Of a stretch of 64,000 bases of DNA, positions 8,584-16,031 are shown piece by piece. Origin of the DNA: Crossiella sp. CA-258035 (GTDB lineage: Bacteria; Actinomycetota; Actinomycetes; Mycobacteriales; Pseudonocardiaceae); contig NZ_CP116413.1 in the NCBI RefSeq assembly GCF_030064675.1, forward strand, positions 4,744,001-4,808,000, written 5' to 3'. A model generated the notes under the pieces. It had not been told where the DNA came from and ran no database searches. It saw only the letters and a program-made list of their open reading frames with translations. The translations under genes and the position numbers were made by a program. Position 1 is the stretch's first letter, and each line of letters opens with the position of its first letter.

Positions 8584-9411
8584 TTACAGCTCGGACACGC
8601 CCCACTCCAGCACCGACACCTCATCACCCACCGAAACCTTGCCCACCCGCGTCACCGCGAACTTCACCCCGAAAGCCACCCCGCCCTGCGCCGCCCGCCG
8701 GTACTTCGCCAGCGACCGCAACGGCTCCGGCCCCCGCTTCACCCCGGACTCCTGGTCCACCGTGGTCACCGCACACCGGATCGCCAGCTTCGTGTAGCCC
8801 AGCTCCACATCACCGACCCGCAGCCGCCGCAACCCGTCCTCCACGTGCGGCCCGTCCCACCCGTCGACCACGATGTTCGGCCGGAACCGCGCCATCGGCA
8901 GCGCCACCGCCCCCGCCGCCACCATCCGCTCGTTCAACCCGGCCAACGAGGCCGCTGACAACAGGTGCACCGCACTGCTGTCCGCGAAACCCGAGGTCCC
9001 CGGCGTCAACCCATCGGTGACCCGGTCATGGTCCGCGGGCACCCGCACCAACCGGCACGGATCACCCACCACCGCCGACAACCACGCCGCGGCCACCTCA
9101 CCCTGGTCGATCCCGCGGTACGGATCCCCGAACATCTCCACCGGCCGCCCCTGCCCGGTCGCGGCCACCTCGAACTCCACCGGCTCGAACCCCTCGGCCG
9201 CCAGCCGCAGCACCTCACCGCCGCCCAGCACCGACGGTCGCACCAGCGCAAGCCGCGGATCCCGCCGCTGCGACCGGAACACCCCCTCCGGGCTGACCAC
9301 CATGAAACTCCGGTCGAACGCCAGCCCGGCCGGCGTCACCGACACATCCGCCGCCGACACCCCGGCACAGCCCTTGATCGGGAAGTAGTTCAGCTCCAAC
9401 ACCCTCGCCAC
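8584..9411 (-). CDS. MOSC domain protein (MOSC N-terminal beta-barrel plus MOSC)
   Basis: A 275-residue protein. Residues 1-110 fit the MOSC N-terminal beta-barrel (ELNYFPIKGCAGVSAADVSV, FDRSFMVV). The rest is a MOSC domain with FADSSAVHLLS, RFRPNIVVDGWDGPHVED, the conserved cysteine in KLAIRCAVTTVD, and FGVKFAV near the end. MOSC proteins transfer sulfur or act with a molybdenum cofactor, as YcbX and mARC do in reduction of N-hydroxylated compounds. The invariant cysteine is present. No partner reductase is adjacent. GTG start at 9411. Confidence 0.87.
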   Translation of the reverse strand: MARVLELNYFPIKGCAGVSAADVSVTPAGLAFDRSFMVVSPEGVFRSQRRDPRLALVRPSVLGGGEVLRLAAEGFEPVEFEVAATGQGRPVEMFGDPYRGIDQGEVAAAWLSAVVGDPCRLVRVPADHDRVTDGLTPGTSGFADSSAVHLLSAASLAGLNERMVAAGAVALPMARFRPNIVVDGWDGPHVEDGLRRLRVGDVELGYTKLAIRCAVTTVDQESGVKRGPEPLRSLAKYRRAAQGGVAFGVKFAVTRVGKVSVGDEVSVLEWGVSEL

Positions 9412-9477
9412 AGCCCGAAACTACCGCCCAGCCCCACCACCAGGACTCGAATATCGCCACCTTCACCACCGGCAGAG

Positions 9478-10434
9478 TTAGCTCGGCAACCCCACCGGCG
9501 GCCCCGCCCGCCGCACCGAACCGGGGGAGACCCCGGCGACCCGCTTGAACGCCCGGCTGAACGCCGCCTCCGACCGGTACCCCAGCTCCCGCGCCACCTC
9601 AGCCACCGATACCTCGCCCGCCCGCAACCGGCCAGCCGCCACGTGCATCCGCCACCGCGTCACGTACCCCATCACCGGCTCACCCACCAGCTCGGTGAAC
9701 CGCGCCGCGAACGCCGACCGCGACATCGCCACCGCCGAAGCCAGCCCCGCCACCGTCCACGCCCGCGCCGGCTCCCGGTGCACCAGCGCCACCGCCCGCC
9801 CCACCTGCGGATCCCGCAACGCCCCCAGCCACCCGGCCCGCGCCTCGGGCGCACTGGCCAGCCAGCTCCGGATTCCCTGGATGACCAGCACATCCGCCAG
9901 CCGCGTGATCACCGTCTCGCCACCGGGCAGCAGCACCCGCGCCTCCTCCGCGAACAGCCGCAACGTGCTCTCCAGCGCCGGATCGGCGGCCACCATGAGC
10001 CGGGGGAGCAGCGCCATCAGCCCGTACCCGGTCGGATGGTCGAAGCGCACCGCCCCGCACACCAAGCTCGCCGGCGCGCCACCCCCGCCGTGCCGCAGCA
10101 CCGCGTACCGCTCGCTGACGAACTCGTGCGGGATGTCCTGGATCGCCGGGGGAGCGGGCAGCCCCGGCGCACTCCACAGGTCATGCCCCTGCCCGTGCGG
10201 CACCAGCGCCAGCTCACCGGGCTGCAGCAGGCGCGGTTCCTCGCCGGGCACTGCCAGCCAGCACCGCCCGGAGGTGACGACGTGGAACCACAGGCAGTCG
10301 CCCATCGGCGGCAGGCTGAGCCGCCACGGTTCGGTCAGCTCGGACCGGAAGTAACAGGCCCCGTCCATCCGCAGGTGGTGCAGCGCGGCGCCCAGCGGAT
10401 CGCCGACCAGGGCCAGGGGAGAGGTGACAGCCAC
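9478..10434 (-). CDS. AraC family transcriptional regulator with cupin_6 sensor domain
   Basis: The N-terminal about 190 residues form a cupin-like domain (LRMDGACYFRSEL, LWFHVVTSGRCWL, LQPGELALVPHG). The C-terminal two-helix AraC DNA-binding domain follows: WTVAGLASAVAMSRSAFAARF for the first HTH and SVAEVARELGYRSEAAFSRAF for the second. GTG 10434 is chosen because the family usually begins shortly before the DPLG segment; upstream residues in this frame look non-protein. It is divergent from the DUF1772 gene, the usual arrangement for an AraC regulator and its target, so it probably controls that gene (inference). Confidence 0.85.
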   Translation of the reverse strand: MAVTSPLALVGDPLGAALHHLRMDGACYFRSELTEPWRLSLPPMGDCLWFHVVTSGRCWLAVPGEEPRLLQPGELALVPHGQGHDLWSAPGLPAPPAIQDIPHEFVSERYAVLRHGGGGAPASLVCGAVRFDHPTGYGLMALLPRLMVAADPALESTLRLFAEEARVLLPGGETVITRLADVLVIQGIRSWLASAPEARAGWLGALRDPQVGRAVALVHREPARAWTVAGLASAVAMSRSAFAARFTELVGEPVMGYVTRWRMHVAAGRLRAGEVSVAEVARELGYRSEAAFSRAFKRVAGVSPGSVRRAGPPVGLPS

Positions 10435-10571
10435 CTGACCGAGTATCGGCCCGACCTTGCCCAACGTCCACGCCAGCTGGACGCACGAGCACAAAATTCC
10501 GCGCCACGAGCATGGATCATCCGCCCAACGGCATCCAGACTGGACGCACTGCACAACACTGGGAGGACACC

Positions 10572-11012
10572 ATGACCGCGCTGACCGTCGCCGCCGAAAC
10601 CACCACAGCCGTCCTGACCGGCCTGTTCTTCACCTTCTCGGCGGTCGTCATGCCCGCCCTCGCCAAACGCCCACCGGCCGAAGCCGCCGACACCATGCGC
10701 CAACTCAACCGCACCATCGTCAACCCCCTGTTCCTGCTGGCCTTCCTGGGCGCGCCGATCACCGCCGCGGCGGTCGCGGTGGTGGGGGAGTTCGCCGTGC
10801 TGCCGACCATCGCCGCCGTGCTGGTGGTAGGGGGGATGCTCGCGGTGACCGCGATCGTGAACGTCCCGATGAACAACGCCCTGGAGGCCAGCGACCCGGC
10901 CACGGCGGCGGGACAGGAGCTGTGGAGCGGGTACCTGCGGCGGTGGACGGCGTGGAACCACCTGCGCACGGCGGCCTGCCTGGGGGCGACGGTGCTGTAC
11001 GCCCTGGCGTGA
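10572..11012 (+). CDS. DUF1772 (anthrone oxygenase-like) membrane protein
   Basis: A 146-residue protein with four predicted TM helices and the DUF1772 pattern: TGLFFTFSAVVMPAL in helix 1, RTIVNPLFLLAFLGAP in helix 2, NVPMNNAL after helix 3, and WTAWNHLRTAACL before helix 4. Some DUF1772 proteins in fungi and actinomycetes are anthrone oxygenases of polyketide pathways, but most bacterial copies are uncharacterised. ATG 10572 has GGGAGGAC a few bases upstream. It is divergent from the AraC gene, which likely regulates it. Confidence 0.85.
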   Translation: MTALTVAAETTTAVLTGLFFTFSAVVMPALAKRPPAEAADTMRQLNRTIVNPLFLLAFLGAPITAAAVAVVGEFAVLPTIAAVLVVGGMLAVTAIVNVPMNNALEASDPATAAGQELWSGYLRRWTAWNHLRTAACLGATVLYALA

Positions 11013-11591
11013 CGAAATCCGCCTGACTGTTTACTCCCCCGTAATTCTTATGGATTCGTGCATAATGACGGTTATGCACGAAACACCCGTCTGACCAGTA
11101 GCGATAGCGGCCCTGTGCCCTCGGGGGATGCCGCTCTCTGGCGGGTCGCTCAGGTTCGCCAGGACGGCCGTTCCGACGAAACTCCTTGTTGCCGGGGGTG
11201 ACCTTGGCAGCCGAGGGTGGCGTCTCGGGCTGGGGCTCAGCGGAGGTGATGTGCGGATGATCAGGCGCAGATCGAGCGATGGCCTGAATCCGCACACCTC
11301 CAGGGCTAACTAGCGTCACAGTGACGTAAGGACCCGGGATGCCGGGATGCGGCCGGGACGATGATCTGGGGCTCTCAGCGCCGTCTGCCACTCGACGACT
11401 CGCCTGTCAGCTCTGCCAGCCGCCGTCTGGACTCACCCAACCGCTTGGCTGCGCGTCGACCGTCCGTCGACACGAGCATCGAGTGCACCGACCGCTGCGG
11501 GCCGTCCGCGTTGGCTGTCAGCGCGACGGACGACGCGCTGCGAGACAGCCCGAAATCCAGCTGATCAGCCCCTCTCGAGCCAGCTTGGTTT
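11013..11591. other. Gene-poor terminus region, left of dif
   Basis: No convincing coding region. Short frames exist on both strands but lack good ribosome sites and recognisable protein pattern. The stretch contains the palindromic dif-like element (11055-11082), a small inverted repeat CGTCAC-A-GTGACG at 11314-11326, and the first CTCCCCC copy after the heptamer switch (11034-11040). Base composition is more mixed than in the genes on either side. Confidence 0.5.
11055..11082. other. Palindromic 11-6-11 dif-like element
   Basis: Arms TTCGTGCATAA (11055-11065) and TTATGCACGAA (11072-11082) are perfect reverse complements around a 6-nt centre TGACGG. The 11-6-11 spacing and the inner ATAA/TTAT are those of Xer recombination sites. 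However, the outer bases differ from the actinobacterial dif consensus, and full symmetry is also typical of an operator for a dimeric regulator. It begins 43 nt after the DUF1772 stop codon. Second Xer-type site or operator: undecided. Confidence 0.45.
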
Positions 11592-11619
11592 CTGACCGAT
11601 AATCTACATTATGTTAAGT
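11592..11619 (+). other. dif: dif site: XerC/XerD chromosome dimer resolution site (replication terminus)
   Basis: The 28 bases divide into an XerC arm CTGACCGATAA (11592-11602), a 6-bp centre TCTACA (11603-11608) and an XerD arm TTATGTTAAGT (11609-11619). From memory of the actinobacterial dif consensus, 26 of 28 positions agree, including the core CCGATAAT and ACATTATGT. It is intergenic and lies where the polar GGGGGAG heptamers change strand. XerC and XerD bind here, under FtsK control, to resolve chromosome dimers, so its presence argues for a circular chromosome. The consensus was recalled, not searched. Confidence 0.85.
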
Positions 11620-11692
11620 AACGGTGCTCAAGATCGGATGCCGTTACTGTCCGGTGCTGGAGCTCACTCTTCGTGCGCGGGACACTCCAGGC

Positions 11693-12262
11693 ATGCGCAG
11701 GGGTCCCAACGGGTGGGTGCTGTTCGCGGCGTTCGGCGCGCTCGTCCTCGTCGCCCTGCTGATCCAGGGCCTCACCGTGCACAAGATCGGGTTCGGTCCA
11801 TTGTCCGTCCAGTTCGGCCAGCCGGAGAAACCCAAGGAACCGCCCACCGTGTCCACCGGCTCCACCGCGGCCGCGGCGAGTTCCGGTGACGCCAAGTCGG
11901 TGACCGGGAACTGGCAGCAGACCCGGGTCAAGCTCACCGTGGCGGTGACCAAGGTCGTGCAGAGCGACGGCCGGGTCACCTTGCACGCCAAGGTCAGCAA
12001 CGGCGCCGCCGACGCGGTCAACCTCCCCCTGTTCGGCTACTTCACCGCCACCGACGACACCGGGGCCACCTACAAGGCCAACCCGCAGGACAGCGACTGG
12101 CCGCAGAGCGTCGCCTCCGGGGTGCCCGCCACCGGCACCATCGAGCTGGCCAGCCCCGTCACGGACCGGGCCAGGTCACTGACCGTCTCGTTCACCCAGG
12201 TCTTCGGCCTGCGGGCGCCCTCGGGTGGGATCACCATCAGAGGTGTGCCGATCCCCCGCTGA
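11693..12262 (+). CDS. Membrane-anchored hypothetical protein (DUF4352-like extracellular domain)
   Basis: A 189-residue protein. A short basic N-terminus (MRRGPNG) and one TM helix (WVLFAAFGALVLVALLIQGL) are followed by a low-complexity Pro/Ser/Thr/Ala linker and a beta-rich domain (about 75-189). That domain includes TVAVTKVVQSDGRVTLHAKV, FGYFTATDDTGATY and ASGVPATGTIEL. The layout matches small actinobacterial proteins with an Ig-like extracellular domain of the DUF4352 type. ATG 11693 is chosen because it directly precedes the helix; an upstream ATG at 11624 would overlap the edge of the dif region. It is the first gene right of dif. Function unknown. Confidence 0.65.
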   Translation: MRRGPNGWVLFAAFGALVLVALLIQGLTVHKIGFGPLSVQFGQPEKPKEPPTVSTGSTAAAASSGDAKSVTGNWQQTRVKLTVAVTKVVQSDGRVTLHAKVSNGAADAVNLPLFGYFTATDDTGATYKANPQDSDWPQSVASGVPATGTIELASPVTDRARSLTVSFTQVFGLRAPSGGITIRGVPIPR

Positions 12263-12330
12263 GTCCGGTCGATTTCCTTCCTCGCCGTTCGTCGGTATAC
12301 CGACAGCAGGCCGACAGAGGGAGGAATGTC

Positions 12331-12846
12331 ATGGTGGACCAGGTGACCGGGGCGCGGACCGAGGTTGAGCTGACCGTGGGGGTCGCGCCGGAGAAGTTCT
12401 GGGAGATCGTCGCCGACGTGACCCGGATCGGTGAGTTCAGCCCGGAGTGCAAGGCCGCGGCGTGGCTGGACGCGGACTCCCCCGGGCCCCGGGTCGGTGC
12501 GCGGTTCTCCGGGCGCAACGAGTTCGGGAACGGTTTTGTCGGCGAGGTGACCGGTGTGGTGACCGAGTGCGAGTCCGGCCGGGTGTTCAGCTGGGTGGTG
12601 CTGGACGGTGCCGAGGACGTGGCGCGGCCGGGGACGACTTGGCGGTACGAGCTCTCCCCCACTGCCGACGGTGGCACGACGGTGCGGCACACCTTCGAGC
12701 ACGGTCCTGGTGACACCGGGGTGCGGGTGATGGCCGAGGGCAAGACGCCGGAGGAGGTGACCGTGGTGGTCGAGGATCGGCTGGCGCAGGTGCGGGACCA
12801 CATGACGCAGACGATCAAGGCGATGGCGGGCGCTGACTCCCGGTAG
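12331..12846 (+). CDS. SRPBCC family protein (polyketide cyclase/dehydrase-like)
   Basis: A 171-residue START-like fold protein. The typical features are an initial beta-strand (RTEVELTVGVAPEKFWEIVADV), a W/F-rich pocket region (RFSGRNEFGNGF, VFSWVVLDG) and a long C-terminal helix (VEDRLAQVRDHMTQTIKAM). Such proteins bind hydrophobic ligands in a central cavity. Many in actinomycetes have no known reaction. It is cytosolic, with a GGAGG ribosome site upstream. It stands alone between a membrane protein and a lipoprotein gene. Confidence 0.8.
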   Translation: MVDQVTGARTEVELTVGVAPEKFWEIVADVTRIGEFSPECKAAAWLDADSPGPRVGARFSGRNEFGNGFVGEVTGVVTECESGRVFSWVVLDGAEDVARPGTTWRYELSPTADGGTTVRHTFEHGPGDTGVRVMAEGKTPEEVTVVVEDRLAQVRDHMTQTIKAMAGADSR

Positions 12847-12892
12847 CGAACCGGCTGCGGTGCGTGCGGGCCGGACCGATATCCTCTGTCGC

Positions 12893-13228
12893 ATGATGCG
12901 ATTCGGGCGGTCCGGCCTGGCCGTCTGCGGGGTGTTGGTGGCGGCTTTGTCCGGGTGCGCTGGTGCGGCGCGTCCGGGTGCCGCTCCCCCGGTCAGCTCG
13001 TCGGCGGGGCCGGTGTTCGAGGTGGCGCGGGTGGAGGACGGTGTGCGGAAGGTGCTGGTGGACAAGTACCGGGTGGCGGGGCTTGCGTCGGTGCGCTGTC
13101 CGAGCGGGCAGCCGGTGGTGCCGTCGAGCAGTTTCGCTTGTCTGGTGGTGGTTTCCGGGGCGGCGAAGCAGGTGCGGCTGACGGTGCGCGGCGCGGACGG
13201 CTCGTACGAGGTGGGCTTGCCGGAGTAA
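12893..13228 (+). CDS. DUF4333 domain lipoprotein
   Basis: A 111-residue lipoprotein. The signal peptide ends in a lipobox (VAALSGC), with the modified cysteine near residue 20 and an Ala/Pro/Ser-rich spacer after it. The globular part (about 43-111) fits DUF4333: VEDGVRKVLVDKYRV, a conserved disulfide-type pair (SVRCPSGQPV and SFACLVVV) and a closing beta-strand. DUF4333 proteins sit on the outer face of the actinobacterial membrane; their role is unknown. ATG 12893 immediately precedes a typical n-region. Confidence 0.78.
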   Translation: MMRFGRSGLAVCGVLVAALSGCAGAARPGAAPPVSSSAGPVFEVARVEDGVRKVLVDKYRVAGLASVRCPSGQPVVPSSSFACLVVVSGAAKQVRLTVRGADGSYEVGLPE

Positions 13229-13302
13229 TGGGTTCGGCCCTGGCGGCGGGGTTTGTTAGGGTTCGGGCACGCTCTCCGAGGCGAGAAAGGGAGGTGAGGA
13301 CC

Positions 13303-13365
13303 GTGATCGCTTGTTCGTTGTCGATCTGGTGCTCCCCCTTCGCTGTGAGGGCGTCGAAGTTCTGA
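13303..13365 (+). CDS. Possible 20-residue leader peptide upstream of the GNAT gene
   Basis: GTG 13303 opens a 20-codon frame that ends at TGA 13363-13365. An almost ideal ribosome site (AAAGGGAGGTGAGG) lies just upstream, stronger than that of the following GNAT gene at 13403. The peptide reads MIACSLSIWCSPFAVRASKF, with two cysteines, one tryptophan and four serines. A strong Shine-Dalgarno before a tiny frame 37 nt ahead of a gene resembles translational leaders used for attenuation or coupling. No terminator/antiterminator pair was worked out, so the role is speculative. Confidence 0.4.
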   Translation: MIACSLSIWCSPFAVRASKF

Positions 13366-13402
13366 GCGGGGAGCGCTGAGCTTTCCGAAGGGACTTCTTC
13401 TC

Positions 13403-14305
13403 ATGACCGATCTGGTCATTCGTTCGATCGTGCCTGGCGAGGAGCGGTTGTTCGCTTCGCTGCCTGATCCCGCTGTGGTGGGCAGGGCCCGGTTCGGACA
13501 GGACTACCTCACCATCGCCGCTACCGGCGACTACCGGCCGGAGTGGACCTGGGTGGCGTTGCGCGAGGACGTGGTCGTGGCGCGCGCCGCCTGGTGGGGT
13601 GGTCCGCAGGACAGTGAGCCGCGGATGCTGGACTGGTTCGACTTCTCCGATGCCGAGGCGGCGGCGGAGTTGTTGCGGGCCGCTCCCCTGCGCACCGAGT
13701 ACGAGCTGCGGTTGCCGCCGGGCTGGCGGCAGGATCCGGTGGCCCGGGCTGCTGGTGAGGCGCGGATCGCGGCGGCGGAGGCGGCTGGGTATTCGGTGCT
13801 GGTGGAGCGGTTCCGGTACCGGTGGACGCCGGAGTGCGGGGTGCCGGCGCGGCCTGGGCGGTTGGTGTTCCGGCCTGCTCCTGATGAGGAGTCGGTGCTG
13901 GCGGCGTTCCGGTTGATCCACCAGGACAGCTTGGACGCGCACGTGCGGCGCACGGTGGCGGCTGAGGGTCTGGAGGCGGCCGCGCAGGAGGAGTTGGACT
14001 ACCTCAAGTGGCTGCCGAGTGGGCCGGAGACCTGGTTGCTGGCGTACACGCCTGCCGGTGAGCTGGTCGGGATCACGGTGCCGGGGCACACGCCGTCGGA
14101 TCCGGTGGTCGGGTACGTCGGGGTGGTGCCGGAACAACGGGGCCATGGTTATGCGTTTGACCTGTTGGTCGAGGCGACGCAGGTGCACGCCGCGGCTGGG
14201 GTGGACCGCGTTGTGGCCGCCACCGATCAGACGAACACGCCGATGGCGGCGACGTTCGCCCGTGCCGGGTATCCGGTGCAGATGGAGCGCGTCGACCTGG
14301 TGTGA
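13403..14305 (+). CDS. GNAT family N-acetyltransferase (two tandem GNAT folds)
   Basis: A 300-residue protein. The C-terminal half carries a recognisable acetyl-CoA segment: VVGYVGVVPEQRGHGYAFDL is the motif A strand-helix with its pyrophosphate-binding loop, followed by TDQTNTPMAATFARAGY (motif B, asparagine included). The N-terminal 150 residues look like a degenerate partner fold. It is cytosolic. The acceptor substrate is unknown. It is followed by a strong intrinsic terminator and may be preceded by a short leader peptide. Confidence 0.82.
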   Translation: MTDLVIRSIVPGEERLFASLPDPAVVGRARFGQDYLTIAATGDYRPEWTWVALREDVVVARAAWWGGPQDSEPRMLDWFDFSDAEAAAELLRAAPLRTEYELRLPPGWRQDPVARAAGEARIAAAEAAGYSVLVERFRYRWTPECGVPARPGRLVFRPAPDEESVLAAFRLIHQDSLDAHVRRTVAAEGLEAAAQEELDYLKWLPSGPETWLLAYTPAGELVGITVPGHTPSDPVVGYVGVVPEQRGHGYAFDLLVEATQVHAAAGVDRVVAATDQTNTPMAATFARAGYPVQMERVDLV

Positions 14306-14307
14306 CG

Positions 14308-14347
14308 GGTGTGGGGCGGTCTTTTCGACCGCCCCACACCGTTTTTT
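14308..14347 (+). terminator. Strong intrinsic (Rho-independent) terminator
   Basis: A perfect 14-bp stem (GGTGTGGGGCGGTC at 14308-14321 and its complement at 14327-14340) closes a 5-nt loop and is followed by six T residues (14342-14347). It begins 2 nt after the GNAT stop codon and ends 14 nt before the next gene. It is the clearest classical terminator in the window. Confidence 0.92.
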
Positions 14348-14361
14348 GCCAGACTGCGGGT

Positions 14362-15156
14362 ATGCGGTTCGCGATCTACGTGCCCTGTTACGGCCCGTAC
14401 GGGGATCCGGCGTTGCTGGCCGAGTTGGCGGTGGCCGCCGAGGAGTCGGGCTGGGATGGTTTCTTCCTGTGGGACCACCTGGTGGCGGCGCCGCCGGTGG
14501 CTGATCCGTGGGTGACCCTGGGTGCGGTGGCGGCGCGGACCAACCGGATCGTGTTCGGGCCGATGATCGTGCCGCTCCCCCGCCGCCGGCCGTGGAAGCT
14601 GGCCGCGGAGGCGGGCACGTTGCAGCGGTTGTCCGGCGGGCGGTTGCGGCTGGGGCTGGGCATGGGGGTGCCGAGGGACTACGAGCGTTTTGGCGAGGCG
14701 GAGCCGGCCGCGGTGCGGGCTGGGCGGTTCCGGGAGGGGGTGGAGCTGCTGGAGCGGTTCTTCGCCGGGGAGCGGGTGCGGCACGAGGGGGCGCACTTCC
14801 AGGTCTCGGACGTGGGGTTCGCGCCGGTTCGGGTGCCGATGTGGACCAGTGGGCTGTGGCCGCGCAAGGCGCCGTTCCTGTCCGCGGCGCGGGTGGACGG
14901 GTTGTTCCCGATCATCCGGGATGAGGACGGGTTCGTGTTGCCGACGCCGGAGCAGGCGGGGCGGATCAAGGCGGACTTCGTTGCCTCGGGTGGGCGGGCC
15001 GATGCGGACCTGGCGTTGTGGGGCAGCGGGGTGCAGCCGACGGCGGCGCTGGTGCCGGAGTACGCGGAGGCCGGGGTGACCTGGTTGTTGCAGGATGCCT
15101 GGCGGCGGTCGGTTGCGGAGTTGCGGGCGGTGGTGGCCGCCGGTCCCCCTCGGTGA
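14362..15156 (+). CDS. LLM class flavin/F420-dependent oxidoreductase
   Basis: A 264-residue luciferase-like monooxygenase fold enzyme. It begins with MRFAIYVPCYGPYGDPALLA and has AAEESGWDGFFLWDH, the pattern of F420-dependent actinobacterial members; TNRIVFGPMIVPLPRRRPWK and RLRLGLGMG form the core strands. The TIM barrel is shorter than the 300-350 residues of many relatives but appears complete. It is cytosolic; FMN or F420 is the likely cofactor. It lies directly after the GNAT terminator, so it must have its own promoter. Confidence 0.85.
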   Translation: MRFAIYVPCYGPYGDPALLAELAVAAEESGWDGFFLWDHLVAAPPVADPWVTLGAVAARTNRIVFGPMIVPLPRRRPWKLAAEAGTLQRLSGGRLRLGLGMGVPRDYERFGEAEPAAVRAGRFREGVELLERFFAGERVRHEGAHFQVSDVGFAPVRVPMWTSGLWPRKAPFLSAARVDGLFPIIRDEDGFVLPTPEQAGRIKADFVASGGRADADLALWGSGVQPTAALVPEYAEAGVTWLLQDAWRRSVAELRAVVAAGPPR

Positions 15157-15207
15157 GCCTGGTTGTTGTTGTCGTGGGTGCCCTTGTGCGGATGACAGGA
15201 GTCTTAG

Positions 15208-15987
15208 GTGCAGTTGCTTCGCCTTGAGCGGGAATCGTCCGGGTTGGCCGTGCTGACCATCGACGCGCCGCCGTTGAACCTCTACACCGCGGCGTTGCAG
15301 GAGGAGCTGCTGGCCGCGATCGGTGAGCTGGAGTCGGAGCGGCCGAGGGCGTTGCTGGTGCGGGCGGCGGGCAAGGTGGTCAGCGGCGGGGTGGATGTGT
15401 CGCTGTTCGCCGAGCAGGCGGATGCCGCGCAGGCGAAGGTGTTGTTCGACCGGATGCTGGAGGTGCCGGAGCGGATCGCGGCGCTGCCGTTGCCGACCGT
15501 GTTCGCCGCGCATGGCCTGTGCCTGACCTGGACGTTCGAGGTGGCGCTGGCGTGTGATCTGTTGGTGGCCAGTGAGCGGGCCTCCTTCGGCCTGGTGGAG
15601 AACGTGATCGGGTTGACCCCGACGATGGGTGGCACGCAGCGGCTGGCGGCTCGGGCGGGGGTGGCGCGGGCGAAGGAGTTCGTGTTCACCGGGGACCGGT
15701 ATCCGGCGGAGACATTGCGGGAGTGGGGTGTGGTGAACCGGGTGCTGCCGGAGGCGGGTTTCGCCGAGGCGGCGCGGGAACTGGCTGTGCGGTTGGCCGG
15801 TGGTCCGACCAGGGCGCACGCGGCGACGAAGCGGGTGCTGGCGCACTACGAGCGGGGTGGGGTGGCGGAGGCGAACCGGGAGGTCACCGGGATCGCGGCG
15901 GAGTTGTTCGAGACCGAGGACCTGCGGGGCGGGGTGCGGTCGTTCCTGACCGAGGGGCCGGGCAAGGCGACGTTCCACGGCAGGTGA
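15208..15987 (+). CDS. Enoyl-CoA hydratase/isomerase family protein
   Basis: A 259-residue crotonase-fold protein. The oxyanion-hole segments are visible: VSGGVDVSLF (usually SAGxD) and FAAHGLCLTWTFEVALACD (usually G-x-x-x-G-G-G). The second deviates (LCLTWT instead of the Gly-rich turn), and the usual catalytic Glu positions are unclear. It may therefore be a crotonase-like protein with altered chemistry rather than a beta-oxidation hydratase. LVENVIGLTPTMGGTQRLAA is typical. GTG 15208 has AGGAG upstream. No other fatty-acid genes are adjacent. Confidence 0.82.
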   Translation: MQLLRLERESSGLAVLTIDAPPLNLYTAALQEELLAAIGELESERPRALLVRAAGKVVSGGVDVSLFAEQADAAQAKVLFDRMLEVPERIAALPLPTVFAAHGLCLTWTFEVALACDLLVASERASFGLVENVIGLTPTMGGTQRLAARAGVARAKEFVFTGDRYPAETLREWGVVNRVLPEAGFAEAARELAVRLAGGPTRAHAATKRVLAHYERGGVAEANREVTGIAAELFETEDLRGGVRSFLTEGPGKATFHGR

Positions 15988-15991
15988 GCTG

Positions 15992-16016
15992 CACCCCGCA
16001 ACCCGTTGCGGGGGTG
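15992..16016 (+). terminator. GC-rich hairpin after the crotonase gene
   Basis: ACCCCGCAAC (15993-16002) pairs with GTTGCGGGGGT (16005-16015) with one bulged G and a 2-nt loop. It lies 5 nt after the crotonase stop codon. It has no U-tract; GC-rich hairpins without U-tracts are common at actinobacterial gene ends. Confidence 0.5.
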
Positions 16017-16031
16017 GCACGTCCAGTGGTC

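Noticed and set aside
11031-11297. 88-codon minus-strand frame in the dif gap
   Set aside because: No ribosome site or recognisable pattern; it runs through the palindromic dif-like element.
11339-11602. Short plus-strand frames next to dif
   Set aside because: Arg/Ser/Pro-rich, overlapping in two frames, and one enters the dif XerC arm. Unlikely to be coding.
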